From Collinsella sp. (GTDB taxonomy: Bacteria; Actinomycetota; Coriobacteriia; Coriobacteriales; Coriobacteriaceae): 64,000 nt of DNA. This document shows positions 51,315-62,467 of this stretch, piece by piece (the first letter of the stretch is position 1; each line of letters begins with the position of its first letter). The notes beneath the pieces were generated by a model. The model was given only the letters and a program-made list of their open reading frames with translations. It was not told where the DNA came from and did no database searches. The position numbers and the translations under genes are program-made. The stretch spans positions 4,400-68,399 of the forward strand of contig DXML01000019.1 in assembly GCA_019414205.1 (NCBI GenBank). Direction: 5' to 3'.

Positions 51315-51917
51315 ATGAATCTTTCATCCCAGAAGAGCGCGATCGCACTCTCCGCGTCCGCGGCCGCGCTGCTCATGCCGGTTTCCGCGTTCGCCGAGGA
51401 CGGCGCTGCCGGTGCGGACATCCTCATCCCTAAGATGGCGGAGTTCATCCCGGCGCTTATCGCCTTCCTGATCATCTGGATCGTGCTGGCCAAGGTCGCC
51501 CTGCCGGGCATCATGAAAACCATGGAGGAGCGCGGCAAGAAGATCGAGGAGAGCCTCGACGAGGCCGAGAAGACCAAGCAGGAGGCTATCGCCAAGCGCG
51601 CTGAGTCCGACTCGATCGTCACCGACGCCCGCCGTCAGGCTGCCGACATCGTCCTCGAGGCCCGTAAGGACGCCGAGTCCGAGCGCGCCCGTATCATCGA
51701 GGCTGCTCACAAGGAGGCCGAGGAGATCATCGCCAAGGCCCATACGACCGTCGAGGACGAGCGCAAGTCCATTTACGCCGGTGCCGCGAGCTCCATCGCC
51801 GACCTGTCCGTTGCCGTCGCCACCAAGATCGTGGGCGAGGCACTCGAGGACGATGCCGAGCAGAAGAAGCTCATCGAGCGCTACATCCAGGAAGCAGGTA
51901 GCCTGAATGCCGACTAG
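51315..51917 (+). CDS. atpF: ATP synthase Fo subunit b with an apparent signal peptide
   Basis: 200 residues. The membrane helix (about 44-64, IPALIAFLIIWIVLAKVALP) and long charged coiled coil are typical. Ahead of it are 27 residues with the features of a cleavable signal peptide (hydrophobic ALSASAAALLMPVSAFA, then EDG). Overlaps atpH by 11 bp. Confidence 0.93.
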   Translation: MNLSSQKSAIALSASAAALLMPVSAFAEDGAAGADILIPKMAEFIPALIAFLIIWIVLAKVALPGIMKTMEERGKKIEESLDEAEKTKQEAIAKRAESDSIVTDARRQAADIVLEARKDAESERARIIEAAHKEAEEIIAKAHTTVEDERKSIYAGAASSIADLSVAVATKIVGEALEDDAEQKKLIERYIQEAGSLNAD

Positions 51918-52383
51918 CCGCTATCAGGACAAGGTGCTCGAGACCTACGCGCGCTCCCTTCTGGAAGCCGCTAAGGCCGAGAACCATGTGTTCGAGGACC
52001 TCGAGATGATCGAGCGCTTGGCTTCTGCCAGCCCCGAGATCATCGCCGTGCTCGACACCATGTCCAAGCGCGACCAGCTCGACCTTCTTCCCAAGGTGGC
52101 AGCTGCCTTTAAGTATGTTGCCGAGGAAGATGAGGATGTAGTGGGCGTGACCGTCACCACGGCGATCCCGCTCGACGACGAGCTGCGTCAAACCATCACT
52201 AAGAAATGCGAGCAGGACTTCGGCCGCAAGGTATTCCTTATCGAGCAGGTCGACCCGTCTATCGTGGGCGGCCTGGTGCTCGAGGCCCGCGGCGAGCGTC
52301 GTGACATTTCCGTCAAGACGCAGCTGCGCATCGCGCAGGAGACCCTCGCAAACTCTGCTAATTCGTACGGAGGTGAAGCCTAA
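51907..52383 (+). CDS. atpH: ATP synthase F1 subunit delta
   Basis: 158 residues of the OSCP/delta family, with YARSLLEAAK at the N terminus and the conserved VDPSIVGGLVLEAR near the C terminus. It links F1 to the b stalk. Overlaps atpF by 11 bp and its stop overlaps the atpA start. Confidence 0.93.
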   Translation: MPTSRYQDKVLETYARSLLEAAKAENHVFEDLEMIERLASASPEIIAVLDTMSKRDQLDLLPKVAAAFKYVAEEDEDVVGVTVTTAIPLDDELRQTITKKCEQDFGRKVFLIEQVDPSIVGGLVLEARGERRDISVKTQLRIAQETLANSANSYGGEA

Positions 52384-53981
52384 TGTCCGAAACCCTCAAT
52401 GCCCAGGATATCGCCAAGAAACTGCAGGAGCAGCTCACGAGCCTCTCCGCGACGGTCGATACGCATGAGGTTTCAACGGTCGACGAGGTAGGCGACGGCA
52501 TCGCGCGCGTCTCCGGCCTCAAGAGCGCCATGGCAGGCGAGCTTCTGGAGTTCAAGAGCTCCGATACCGGTGAGACCGTCTTCGGCCTTGCCCAGAACCT
52601 TGACCGTGACGAGGTCGGCGCCGTTCTGTTTGGTGCCGTCGACTCCATCAAGGAAGGCGACGAGTGCCGCACCACTGGCCGCATTATGGATATCCCCGTG
52701 AGCCGTGCCATGCTCGGCCGCGTCGTCAATCCGCTCGGCCAGCCCATCGACGGCCTGGGCGACATCGTCGCCACGCACCGTCGCCCCATCGAGTTCAAGG
52801 CTCCCGGCGTCATCGATCGTACCCCGGTGTGCGAGCCGGTTCAGACCGGTCTGCTCGCTATCGACTCCATGGTGCCTATTGGCCGCGGTCAGCGTGAGCT
52901 CATCATCGGCGACCGTAAGACCGGTAAGACCGCCATCGCCATCGACGCTATCCTCAACCAGCGCGGCAAGGGCATGGTCTGCATCTATGTCGCCATCGGC
53001 CAGAAGGCCTCCACGGTTGCCAACATCCGCGAGACCCTCGCTCAGCACGGTGCGCTCGACTACACCATCATCGTTTCGGCCACCGCTGCCGATTCCGCCC
53101 CTATGCAGTACATCGCGCCTATGGCCGGTGCCGCTATCGGCGAGTTCTTCATGTACAACGGCGAGGACGGCAAGCCCGCCAGCGAGACCAACCCCGGCGG
53201 CCACGTGCTCGTCATCTACGACGACCTGTCCAAGCAGGCTGTGGCCTACCGTCAGATGTCGCTGACGCTGCATCGTCCGCCCGGACGCGAGGCCTATCCT
53301 GGCGACATCTTCTACCTGCACTCTCGTCTGCTCGAGCGTGCCGTCAAGATGTCCAAGAAGAACGGTTACGGCTCCATGACGGCACTGCCGATCATCGAGA
53401 CCCAGGACGGCGACGTCTCGGCCTACATTCCGACCAACGTCATTTCCATTACCGATGGTCAGATCTACCTGCAGTCCGAGCTCTTCTTCCAGGGTCAGCG
53501 CCCGGCAGTCGACGTGGGCATCTCCGTGTCCCGCGTCGGTGGCGATGCGCAGACCAAGGCCATGAAGCAGGTCGCTGGCAACCTCCGTCTGGACCTCGCT
53601 TCCTATCAGGAGCTCGCTGGCTTTACGCAGTTCGGCTCCGACCTCGACGAGGCTACTCAGAAGCAGCTGACCCATGGTGCTCGCATGACCGAGCTCCTGA
53701 AGCAGCCGCGTTACAAGCCGTTTGAGGTTGGCGAGCAGATCGTTACGCTGTTCGCTGGCAACGAGGGCTTCCTGGATGACCTGGAGATCGCCGACGTGCT
53801 GCCCTTCCGTGCCGAGCTCATCGAGTACATGGACAATGGCTTTGGTTCGCTGCTCGACAAGGTTCGCGCCAAGAAGATCGATGATGACACCAAGGCTGAG
53901 CTCTTGCGCGTCATCGGCGACTTCAAGCAGCAGTTCATGGCCAAGCACCATTCGGATGTTTCTGGATCAGAGGAGAACTAA
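52383..53981 (+). CDS. atpA: ATP synthase F1 subunit alpha
   Basis: 532 residues. Walker A GDRKTGKTAI, ELIIGDRKTGK context, and the alpha signature PAVDVGISVSRVGG. Full length, non-catalytic nucleotide site. Start overlaps the atpH stop by one base. Confidence 0.97.
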   Translation: MSETLNAQDIAKKLQEQLTSLSATVDTHEVSTVDEVGDGIARVSGLKSAMAGELLEFKSSDTGETVFGLAQNLDRDEVGAVLFGAVDSIKEGDECRTTGRIMDIPVSRAMLGRVVNPLGQPIDGLGDIVATHRRPIEFKAPGVIDRTPVCEPVQTGLLAIDSMVPIGRGQRELIIGDRKTGKTAIAIDAILNQRGKGMVCIYVAIGQKASTVANIRETLAQHGALDYTIIVSATAADSAPMQYIAPMAGAAIGEFFMYNGEDGKPASETNPGGHVLVIYDDLSKQAVAYRQMSLTLHRPPGREAYPGDIFYLHSRLLERAVKMSKKNGYGSMTALPIIETQDGDVSAYIPTNVISITDGQIYLQSELFFQGQRPAVDVGISVSRVGGDAQTKAMKQVAGNLRLDLASYQELAGFTQFGSDLDEATQKQLTHGARMTELLKQPRYKPFEVGEQIVTLFAGNEGFLDDLEIADVLPFRAELIEYMDNGFGSLLDKVRAKKIDDDTKAELLRVIGDFKQQFMAKHHSDVSGSEEN

Positions 53982-53986
53982 GCCCC

Positions 53987-54894
53987 ATGGCCAACCTTCG
54001 CGACATTAAGAAGCGAATCTCCTCGGTTACCACGACCAAGCAGATCACGCGCACGATGGAGATGGTCTCTACGGCCAAGATCCGTCGTGCCCTCGATCGC
54101 TCCAAGCAGGCCGAGCCCTATAAGGAGGCGCTGACCGACGTCATGTTGACGGTCGCCGGCGACGCCTCCTGTTCGGGCACCGATCCCATGCTGCAGAAGC
54201 ATGAGAGCGTCAAGCATGGCCTGATTGTCGTTATTGCCTCGGACCGCGGCCTTGCCGGCGGTTTCAATACGACGGTGGAGCGCACGGCCGAAAAGCTCGC
54301 CGCTTCTTGGGCGAACGACGGCATCGAGTGCGAGATCATCGCGTGTGGGCGTAAGCCGGCCACGTATTTCCGTGACCGCGCAAACGTTGTCATGCACTTT
54401 GAGGGCAACTCCTCTGAGCCCGATTTCAATCAGGCTCGCATGATCTCCTCTCATATCTGCGATGCGTATCGTGCCGGTGAGCTTGACCGTGTCGAGCTTG
54501 TCTACCACCACGCCAAGAACCGCGTGGATCAGGAGCTTCGCGTCGAGCATCTGTTGCCGCTCGACCCCGAGATGATCGCTATGGCCCACGGTCCGCGTAA
54601 GAACGAGACCGACGCCCCTAAGCGCATCTCGTCCACGTTCGAGTTCGTGCCCTCTCCCGAGCATGTTCTCGGCAAGCTTGTGCCGTCTTATATCCTGACG
54701 GTCATCTACCAGGCCCTGATCGATTCGGCGGCTGCCGAGCAGGGTGCACGCCGCAAGGCCATGCACTCCGCGACGGAAAACGCCACCGCGATCATCTCGA
54801 CCCTTACCCGCACGTATAGTCGCGTGCGCCAGGCTTCGATCACGACCGAGATTAACGAGATCGTCGGCGGAGCCTCAGCATTGGAGGAACAGTA

Positions 54895-54895
<1 letters not shown>
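53987..54895 (+). CDS. atpG: ATP synthase F1 subunit gamma
   Basis: 302 residues with ANLRDIKKRISSVTTTKQIT at the N terminus and the C-terminal rotor helix MHSATENATAIISTL. Central stalk. Overlaps atpD by one base. Confidence 0.96.
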
Positions 54896-56349
<1,454 letters not shown>

Positions 56350-56352
56350 GTT

Positions 56353-56745
56353 ATGCGTATCCGCATCGTGTGCCCCGTGAGCTGCGCCTATGAGGGCGAC
56401 GCTGCGTTTGTGTCGATTCCGTCCACGGATGGCGAGTTTGGCGTTCTGCCTGCTCACTCCAGCGAGATCTGCACGATCGACCGCGGTTACGTTCGCGTTT
56501 CCGATAAGGCCATGGGCACTGTCGACCACACGTTTGCCGTGGCCGGCGGCTATGCCCAGGTTGCGGACGATGTCGTGACCGTTCTCGCCGAGCGCGCTTG
56601 CGATTTGGCGACTGTCGATACCGACAAGCTTAAAGCTGATATTCAAGGTTTTGAAGAGAAGCTGGGTAATTTGTCGGAGGATGATGCACGCCGCGCCTAC
56701 CTCTATAATGAAATCGCATGGTGTAAGCTCAAGCTTGCCCAATAG
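56353..56745 (+). CDS. atpC: ATP synthase F1 subunit epsilon
   Basis: 130 residues. Beta-sandwich with DGEFGVLPAHS and GGYAQVADDVVTVLAE, then a C-terminal helical hairpin. Last gene of the atp operon, followed by a strong terminator. Confidence 0.94.
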   Translation: MRIRIVCPVSCAYEGDAAFVSIPSTDGEFGVLPAHSSEICTIDRGYVRVSDKAMGTVDHTFAVAGGYAQVADDVVTVLAERACDLATVDTDKLKADIQGFEEKLGNLSEDDARRAYLYNEIAWCKLKLAQ

Positions 56746-56781
56746 TCAAACGATTTAGCGTTCGACCATTTGCGAACACAT

Positions 56782-56820
56782 CATGCCCGGGATGGCCTAG
56801 CCACCCCGGGCATGCTTTTT
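56782..56820 (+). terminator. Rho-independent terminator of the atp operon
   Basis: CATGCCCGGG and CCCGGGCATG form a perfect stem followed by CTTTTT. Confidence 0.9.
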
Positions 56821-56833
56821 GAAAGGGTAGACC

Positions 56834-58117
56834 TTGGATATTATCCGCGTTGAGGGTGGCCACGCCATCGGAGGCTCCGTGCCCGTCTCGGGTGCTAAGA
56901 ACTCTGCGCTCAAACTCATGGCGGCAACGCTTCTGGCGCCGGGCAAGACGACGCTGCAGAACGTGCCCGATATTTCCGATGTCCACGTGATGGGCAAGGT
57001 GCTCAAGGGCATGGGCGCTACGATCGATGTTCTCGACGAGCACACGCTCGAGATTGATACCTCTCAGGTCGATTCTTGGGAGGCCCCCTACGAGCTCGTT
57101 GCCAAGATGCGTGCTTCCACCGCCGTCATGGGGCCCCTGCTGGGTCGCTTCCATCGCGCCAAGATCGCCATGCCGGGCGGCTGCAATCTGGGTGCTCGCA
57201 AGATCGATATGCACATTCTTGGTCTTGAGGCCCTGGGCGTCGAGTTTGATACCGCCCACGGCTATATCAACGCCAGCGCGCCTCAGGGCCTGCGCGGCAC
57301 CACCGTCACGCTCGAGTTCGCCAGCGTCGGTGCGACCGAGAACCTCATCATGGCCTCCGTGCGCGCGCAGGGCACCACGGTTATCGACAATGCCGCCCGC
57401 GAGCCCGAGATCGTCGATCTCGCCAACATGCTCAACGAAATGGGCGCCAAGATTGTTGGCGCCGGTACGCCTGTCGTGACCATCGAGGGCGTGGAAGAGC
57501 TGCATCCTGTTACCCATCGCGTAGTGGGCGACCGCATCGAGGCCGGTACCTTTATCGTCGCCGGTGCGTTGATGGCAGACGATCGCGGTGTCGATGTCAC
57601 GGGCTTTTGCCCCATTCACTTGGGCATGGTGCTCAAGAAGATGGAGCTCATGGGTATCGACTGCGAGCGCGTCGAGGATGGCGTCCATGTGAACCGTGCC
57701 GAGCATATCAAGCCGGTCGACATCCAGACGCTTCCGTTCCCCGGCTTCCCGACCGACATGCAGGCGCAGATTATGGTGCTCTCCGCCCTCTCCGACGGCA
57801 GTTCCGTTATTACCGAGAACATCTTCGAGAATCGCTTTATGTTTGCCTCTGAGCTGGTGCGCATGGGTGCCGACATTCGTATCGAGAGCCATCATGCCAT
57901 GATTCATGGCGTCAAGGGCTTCTCGGGCGCACAGGTTACCTCGCCCGATCTGCGTGGCGGAGCGGCCCTCGTCGTAGCGGGCTTGATCGCCGACGGGACG
58001 ACCGAGGTTTCGGCTATCCATCACATCAAGCGCGGCTACGAGCAGTTTGTCGAAAAGCTGCAGGCGCTCGGCGCGCATGTCGAGCATGCTACCGTCCCCG
58101 ATCCCGTCATCTACTAA
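56834..58117 (+). CDS. murA: UDP-N-acetylglucosamine 1-carboxyvinyltransferase
   Basis: 427 residues, TTG start preceded by AAAGGG. KNSALKLMAATLL and the active-site Cys117 in MPGGCNLGARKID identify MurA; the Cys is the residue alkylated by fosfomycin. First committed step of peptidoglycan synthesis. It lies close to the LCP gene and probably shares a transcript. Confidence 0.95.
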   Translation: MDIIRVEGGHAIGGSVPVSGAKNSALKLMAATLLAPGKTTLQNVPDISDVHVMGKVLKGMGATIDVLDEHTLEIDTSQVDSWEAPYELVAKMRASTAVMGPLLGRFHRAKIAMPGGCNLGARKIDMHILGLEALGVEFDTAHGYINASAPQGLRGTTVTLEFASVGATENLIMASVRAQGTTVIDNAAREPEIVDLANMLNEMGAKIVGAGTPVVTIEGVEELHPVTHRVVGDRIEAGTFIVAGALMADDRGVDVTGFCPIHLGMVLKKMELMGIDCERVEDGVHVNRAEHIKPVDIQTLPFPGFPTDMQAQIMVLSALSDGSSVITENIFENRFMFASELVRMGADIRIESHHAMIHGVKGFSGAQVTSPDLRGGAALVVAGLIADGTTEVSAIHHIKRGYEQFVEKLQALGAHVEHATVPDPVIY

Positions 58118-58129
58118 TACAGGTTGCCT

Positions 58130-59365
58130 ATGTTTAATAAAAAGCCCCTCGCGGATACCACCACCCGAAGACCCTCAACTGGTGCGCAGGCCAAGATCTA
58201 CAGTCGCGATAACGTGGCTCGCTATTCCGAGCGCGCTCGCCAACGTCGTCGTAGCCACACGATTCGTCACGTCGCGCTCATTGTCGTGCTTGGCGTGCTG
58301 CTGAGTGCCACTACCGCTGCCGGCCTGTGGTTTGCCACCATTATGGGCAAGCTCGGCGATTCTAATGTCATTACCGACAATCTGCGTCGGGTTCTGGTTG
58401 ACACCGATGAGGCAAAGGATCCGTTCTACGTGCTGCTTCTTGGCACCGACGGCCGTCCGGGCGAGGATACGTATCGTGCCGACTCGATTATCCTGGCACG
58501 CATCGACCCCACGCAAAAGCAGGCGACGCTCATTTCCGTTCCGCGCGACACCAAGGTCGTGTACAAGGGCGAGACCATGAAGATCAACGCCTGCCATACC
58601 GTTGGCGGCGCTGAGGCCATGGTCGAGGCGGTCAACGAGCTGTGCGGTGTTCAGATTTCCCACTATGCCGAGGTCAGCTTCGACGGTATGCAGGCGCTGA
58701 TTGATTCGGTTGGCGGTATCGACATTAACGCAACCGATGATGTTGACGACCCCGAGCACCTTGATATTAAGATTACCGCTGGTCAGCAGCATATGGACGG
58801 TGCCACCGCCCTTACCTATGCCCGCTGCCGCTACACCTATGCCGACGGCGATTACACGCGCATGCGCCACCAGCGTCAGGTGCTTGGCGCCCTTGCCAAC
58901 CAGATTCTCAATAACTTCGATGCCACGAAGATCTTTGGTCTGGTTAATTCGCTGTCCGATATGCTCGTAACCGATATGAGCGTTCAGGATATCGTCTCTA
59001 CGGTCAACGCCATGCGCGGTATGGATGTCGACGGTATCTACTCGGCCAACCTGCCCTCGTACGCCGACGACAGCACCATGATCGACGGTGTGAGCTACGT
59101 CTTTATCTACGAGGACGAGTTCAAGGAAATGATGGAGCGCGTCGATGCCGGCAAGGATCCCAAGGGTCCAAACACCATGGGTCTTTCCGACGGTTCCAGC
59201 TCTACGATCGGCGACCTGAACAACAACACGTCTGACGACTACGCAAACGGTACCGCAACCTCATCGGTCAGCTCTGACGATTCCGATGGCTCAAGCGATT
59301 CGAGCGATTCGGACTACTACGAAGAGCCCACCGGTGACGGCAACGGCTACGAAGCCAACTACTAA
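58130..59365 (+). CDS. LytR-CpsA-Psr (LCP) family cell-wall ligase
   Basis: 411 residues: cytoplasmic basic N terminus, one helix (about 47-70), an extracellular LCP domain (FYVLLLGTDGRPGEDTYRADSIIL, LISVPRDTKV, DGATALTYARCRYTYADGDYTRMRHQRQVL) and a Ser/Asp/Thr-rich tail. LCP enzymes attach teichoic or other glycopolymers to peptidoglycan. ATG at 58130; a TTG two codons earlier is possible. It follows murA by 12 bp. Confidence 0.92.
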   Translation: MFNKKPLADTTTRRPSTGAQAKIYSRDNVARYSERARQRRRSHTIRHVALIVVLGVLLSATTAAGLWFATIMGKLGDSNVITDNLRRVLVDTDEAKDPFYVLLLGTDGRPGEDTYRADSIILARIDPTQKQATLISVPRDTKVVYKGETMKINACHTVGGAEAMVEAVNELCGVQISHYAEVSFDGMQALIDSVGGIDINATDDVDDPEHLDIKITAGQQHMDGATALTYARCRYTYADGDYTRMRHQRQVLGALANQILNNFDATKIFGLVNSLSDMLVTDMSVQDIVSTVNAMRGMDVDGIYSANLPSYADDSTMIDGVSYVFIYEDEFKEMMERVDAGKDPKGPNTMGLSDGSSSTIGDLNNNTSDDYANGTATSSVSSDDSDGSSDSSDSDYYEEPTGDGNGYEANY

Positions 59366-59530
59366 GTTGCGGCGTTTTACCAAACGCCGTAACGGCTCGA
59401 CGCTGCGCGCCGCCCAAGGCGACAATTTGTCATTCAAAAGGCAGGGCATGACCAGAAGGTCAATGCCCTGCCTTTTTTATGCCAACTTGTTCGCCTTGGA
59501 CGTCGCTCGCTGACGTTGGCTCAACCTGCG
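59366..59530 (+). repeat. Dispersed 3'-UTR structured element, copy D
   Basis: Starts at the base after the LCP stop. Stem 1 TTGCGGCGTTT ... AAACGCCGTAA; box TCGACGCTGCGC; long stem CCAAGGCGACAA with TTGTTCGCCTTGG; terminator hairpin GGCAGGGCATGACC ... GGTCAATGCCCTGCC plus TTTTTT; box GCTCGCTGACGTTGGC. Confidence 0.85.
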
Positions 59531-59559
59531 ATGTTGACTACTCCCCTTGTATCAAAAAC

Positions 59560-59590
59560 CGCCCCGTTCTCTGTAGAGGACGGGGCGATT
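59560..59590. terminator. Hairpin before the convergent pepT
   Basis: CGCCCCGT and ACGGGGCG with a 12-base loop; AAAAA on the left serves as the T-run for the minus-strand pepT transcript. Confidence 0.75.
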
Positions 59591-59616
59591 CGTCTTTTGG
59601 GCTTATGCAGCCAGGC

Positions 59617-60864
59617 TTATGCGAAACGGGCGACGAGCTCCTGCAGGACGTCGGTCATCTTGACGAGCGAACTGACCGGGACAAACTCGTTGACGCCGTG
59701 GTAGCAATAGCCGCCGGTGGAAAGGTTGGGGCAGGGCAGACCGCGGAACGACAGCTGCGCGCCGTCGGTGCCGCCGCGAATCGGCAGCACTTGGGGCTCA
59801 ACGCCGCAGGCAAGGTAGGCTTCCTTGGCAACATCAATAAGCTCGGGATAGTCACGAACGATCTCGGCCATATTTCGATACTGCTGCTTAATCTCGACCG
59901 TCACGTGCTTGTCACCCAAGCGCTGGTTGAGCATCGAGGCGGCGGCATCAATAAGGTCGAGTTTCTGCTGGAACTTGGCTGCGTCATGGTCGCGGACGAT
60001 ATAGCGCGCTGTGGCGTGATCGACGGTTGCAGATACGCCCTCAAGGTGATAAAAGCCCTCGTAGCCTTCCGTATACTCCGGGCGCTGCACGTAGGGGAGC
60101 AACGCGTTGAAGTCGCAGAACAGATTGCCTGCGTTGACCATACGGCCTTTGGCGTCGCCCGGGTGGATGGACTGGCCCTCAAAGCAGACGGTCGCCTCAG
60201 CGGCATTAAAGCACTCCCACTCCAGCTCGCCGATGGGGCCACCGTCGACCGTGTAGGCGTACTTGCAGCCAAAGGTATCGATATCCAACAGCTCGGCTCC
60301 GTGGCCGATCTCCTCGTCAGGGCAGAAGCAAATGCCGAGTGCGGGATGGGGCAGAGAAGGGTCCTGAGCGATACGCGCGACAAGCGACATGATCTCGGCG
60401 ACGCCTGCCTTGTCGTCCGCGCCCAGCAGCGTGGTGCCATCGCTGCAGACCAGGTCCTCACCCGCGAGGTCGTTCAGGGCGGGAAGCTTGGCGGTACTCA
60501 TGGCAACGGGCTTACCGTCAACCGTGCCGCAGACCAGGTCGCCGCCTTCGTAGTGCACGATGTGCGGCTTCACGCCGGCGCCCGGTGCAACTTCGGTGGT
60601 GTCGAGATGGGCGATCAGGCCCAGGGCGGGCTTGTCCTCAGCGCCCGCACTTGCGGGGATATGCGCGCAGACATAGGCGTGCTCGGTCACGTGGGCATCT
60701 TCCGCACCAAGCTCGCGCAGCTCTTCAGCCAGCACGTTGGCAAGGTCAAACTGAGCGGTGCTCGAAGGTACCTGGTCGCAGTTTGCATCCTCGGACTGCG
60801 TGTTGATCTGGACGTAGCGCAAAAAGCGTTCGAGGACATCGGGGTTCGTGGTGGTGTTTTCCAT
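59617..60864 (-). CDS. pepT: Peptidase T (tripeptide aminopeptidase)
   Basis: 415 residues, M20B. Zinc-site motifs LIAHLDTTEV, LLGADDKAGVAEIM and CPDEEIGHGAE. It removes N-terminal residues from tripeptides in the cytosol. The ATG at 60864 has TTGGAG 8 bases upstream; the open frame continues to 60960 across the divergent promoter. Confidence 0.94.
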   Translation of the reverse strand: MENTTTNPDVLERFLRYVQINTQSEDANCDQVPSSTAQFDLANVLAEELRELGAEDAHVTEHAYVCAHIPASAGAEDKPALGLIAHLDTTEVAPGAGVKPHIVHYEGGDLVCGTVDGKPVAMSTAKLPALNDLAGEDLVCSDGTTLLGADDKAGVAEIMSLVARIAQDPSLPHPALGICFCPDEEIGHGAELLDIDTFGCKYAYTVDGGPIGELEWECFNAAEATVCFEGQSIHPGDAKGRMVNAGNLFCDFNALLPYVQRPEYTEGYEGFYHLEGVSATVDHATARYIVRDHDAAKFQQKLDLIDAAASMLNQRLGDKHVTVEIKQQYRNMAEIVRDYPELIDVAKEAYLACGVEPQVLPIRGGTDGAQLSFRGLPCPNLSTGGYCYHGVNEFVPVSSLVKMTDVLQELVARFA

Positions 60865-60984
60865 AAAGACCGCTCCAATCTTGGTCGTCGTGTGCAACAA
60901 GAACTCTAGCACGGTATGCCACGGCATACCGCGACGCTTGGATGGGGTAGAATCAGCCATTGAATGCAGAAGGGACGGAAGATC

Positions 60985-61407
60985 ATGGATACGACAAATA
61001 GCTCGCGCGAACTACATCTGACGGTGGCGAACGAAGACTACTTGGAGTGCATGGTTCGCATTGAAAGCGAAGAGGGGGAAACCAACGGCGTGCGATCGGT
61101 CGACATCGCGCAGCGCCTTGGCGTCTCCAAGGCATCGGTCAATAAAGCGGTTTCGGCGCTCAAGGCATCCGAGCTTGTCGAGCAATCGCACTATGGCAAG
61201 GTAATCCTGACCGATCGCGGCCGCGAGGTTGGCACGGCTATCTGGTACCGTCATCGCCTCATCCGCACGTTTTTGGTTCAGGAGCTCGGTGTCGAATTTG
61301 AGCGAGCCGATTCCGAGGCCTGCATGATGGAGCATGCGCTATCCGAGGACACGATGAGCCGCTGGCTCGCCTATCTCGAAAAGCAGGGAATCAGCGTCGA
61401 GGAATAG
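60985..61407 (+). CDS. DtxR/MntR-family metal-dependent regulator
   Basis: 140 residues: a winged helix (SVDIAQRLGVSKASVNKAVSALKASELVEQ) and the dimerisation/metal domain with RHRLIRTFL and EACMMEHALSED, which carry His, Glu and Cys ligands like those of DtxR/MntR. No SH3-like third domain. It would sense Fe, Mn or another metal. It is divergent from pepT and lies 10 bp before the homocysteine methyltransferase gene. Confidence 0.85.
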   Translation: MDTTNSSRELHLTVANEDYLECMVRIESEEGETNGVRSVDIAQRLGVSKASVNKAVSALKASELVEQSHYGKVILTDRGREVGTAIWYRHRLIRTFLVQELGVEFERADSEACMMEHALSEDTMSRWLAYLEKQGISVEE

Positions 61408-61417
61408 CGGGATATAT

Positions 61418-62311
61418 ATGGATACGAGTTATTACAACCGCTTTGGTGCCGAGGAACTTACGCGCCGCTTGTCGAGCGAGACCTTGTTGGCGCAGGGCCC
61501 CATGGGCAGTGTTCTGTTGAGTGAGTACGACGCCGCCGATATTCCACCGGCGTTTTGGAATCTGGCGGAGCCGCAGACCGTTTCTCGTATCCATCGCTTG
61601 TATGTCGCCGCCGGTGCGCAGGTGCTCATTACCAATACCTTTCAGGCATCAAGCTATGCCCTCAAGCACGACCAGATTGCGCCGTCCGTGGCGGAGGTCA
61701 ATCGCGGGGCCGTCGACGATGCCCGCCAGGCGCACCCTCAGCTGCTGCTGGGCTCGATGGGTCCGATCGGTATTGAGTGGTTTGCCGAGGACTCTGCCGA
61801 GTTTCGTGAGATCCGAGGCATTGCGCGCGAACAGGCGCATGCCTTGCTCAATGCTGGTGTTGATGGTCTGCTGATCGAGACGGTGACGTCTATCCGTAAT
61901 TTGCAGCCCATGCTTGCCGGCGCTCGAGATGCCGCTGACGGCATGCCTGTCCTGGTGAGTTTTGTCGTTGATGACAAAGGCGACCTGTTGGGCGATGGCC
62001 TCAACATCGAGGCAGCCGTTTTGTACGCCGAAAAACACGGCGCAAACTCGGTTGGTGTTAATTGCTGTTCGCTTGCGGCCGCGAACGCGGCGGTGCCTAG
62101 GATGGTTGCATCGGCGACTACTCCCGTCACGGTGCGTCCCAACGTGGGCGATCCGGTCCAGACTCAGGATGGCCCCGTATGGCACGAGAACCCCGAAGCT
62201 TTCGCGCGCGCATGCATCGAATGGAGACATGCCGGTGCCGCAATGGTGGGCAGTTGCTGTGGAACCACGGCAATCACTACGGCAGCGATGGCCGAGGCGC
62301 TCGATATATAA
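61418..62311 (+). CDS. Homocysteine S-methyltransferase family protein
   Basis: 297 residues, Pfam S-methyl_trans fold. The zinc ligands are in GVNCCS and GSCCGTT; the N terminus has GPMGSVLLSEY and ITNTFQASSYAL. It transfers methyl groups to homocysteine from a donor such as S-methylmethionine, betaine or a corrinoid partner; which one is unclear. No S-box or B12 riboswitch is seen. Cotranscription with the metal regulator upstream is likely. Confidence 0.88.
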   Translation: MDTSYYNRFGAEELTRRLSSETLLAQGPMGSVLLSEYDAADIPPAFWNLAEPQTVSRIHRLYVAAGAQVLITNTFQASSYALKHDQIAPSVAEVNRGAVDDARQAHPQLLLGSMGPIGIEWFAEDSAEFREIRGIAREQAHALLNAGVDGLLIETVTSIRNLQPMLAGARDAADGMPVLVSFVVDDKGDLLGDGLNIEAAVLYAEKHGANSVGVNCCSLAAANAAVPRMVASATTPVTVRPNVGDPVQTQDGPVWHENPEAFARACIEWRHAGAAMVGSCCGTTAITTAAMAEALDI

Positions 62312-62316
62312 AGGGC

Positions 62317-62344
62317 AAAACCGCTCCATACGGGGCGGTTTTTA
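62317..62344 (+). terminator. Rho-independent terminator
   Basis: AAAACCGCTCC and GGGGCGGTTTTT, 6 bp after the methyltransferase stop. Confidence 0.85.
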
Positions 62345-62467
62345 TTGCCTGCATGTCCTCGGCAGCATTTGCCCAAATGGTGAATGCTGGTGCCGGCAGG
62401 TTGCCGAGTGTGTATCGCGGGTATACCTCATGCGTACCATGATCCAAACACTGTGAGGTGTCTGCGC

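Noticed and set aside
61408..61417. Methionine-related riboswitch before the homocysteine methyltransferase
   Set aside because: Only 10 bases separate it from the regulator gene, and no S-box or cobalamin element is visible further upstream.
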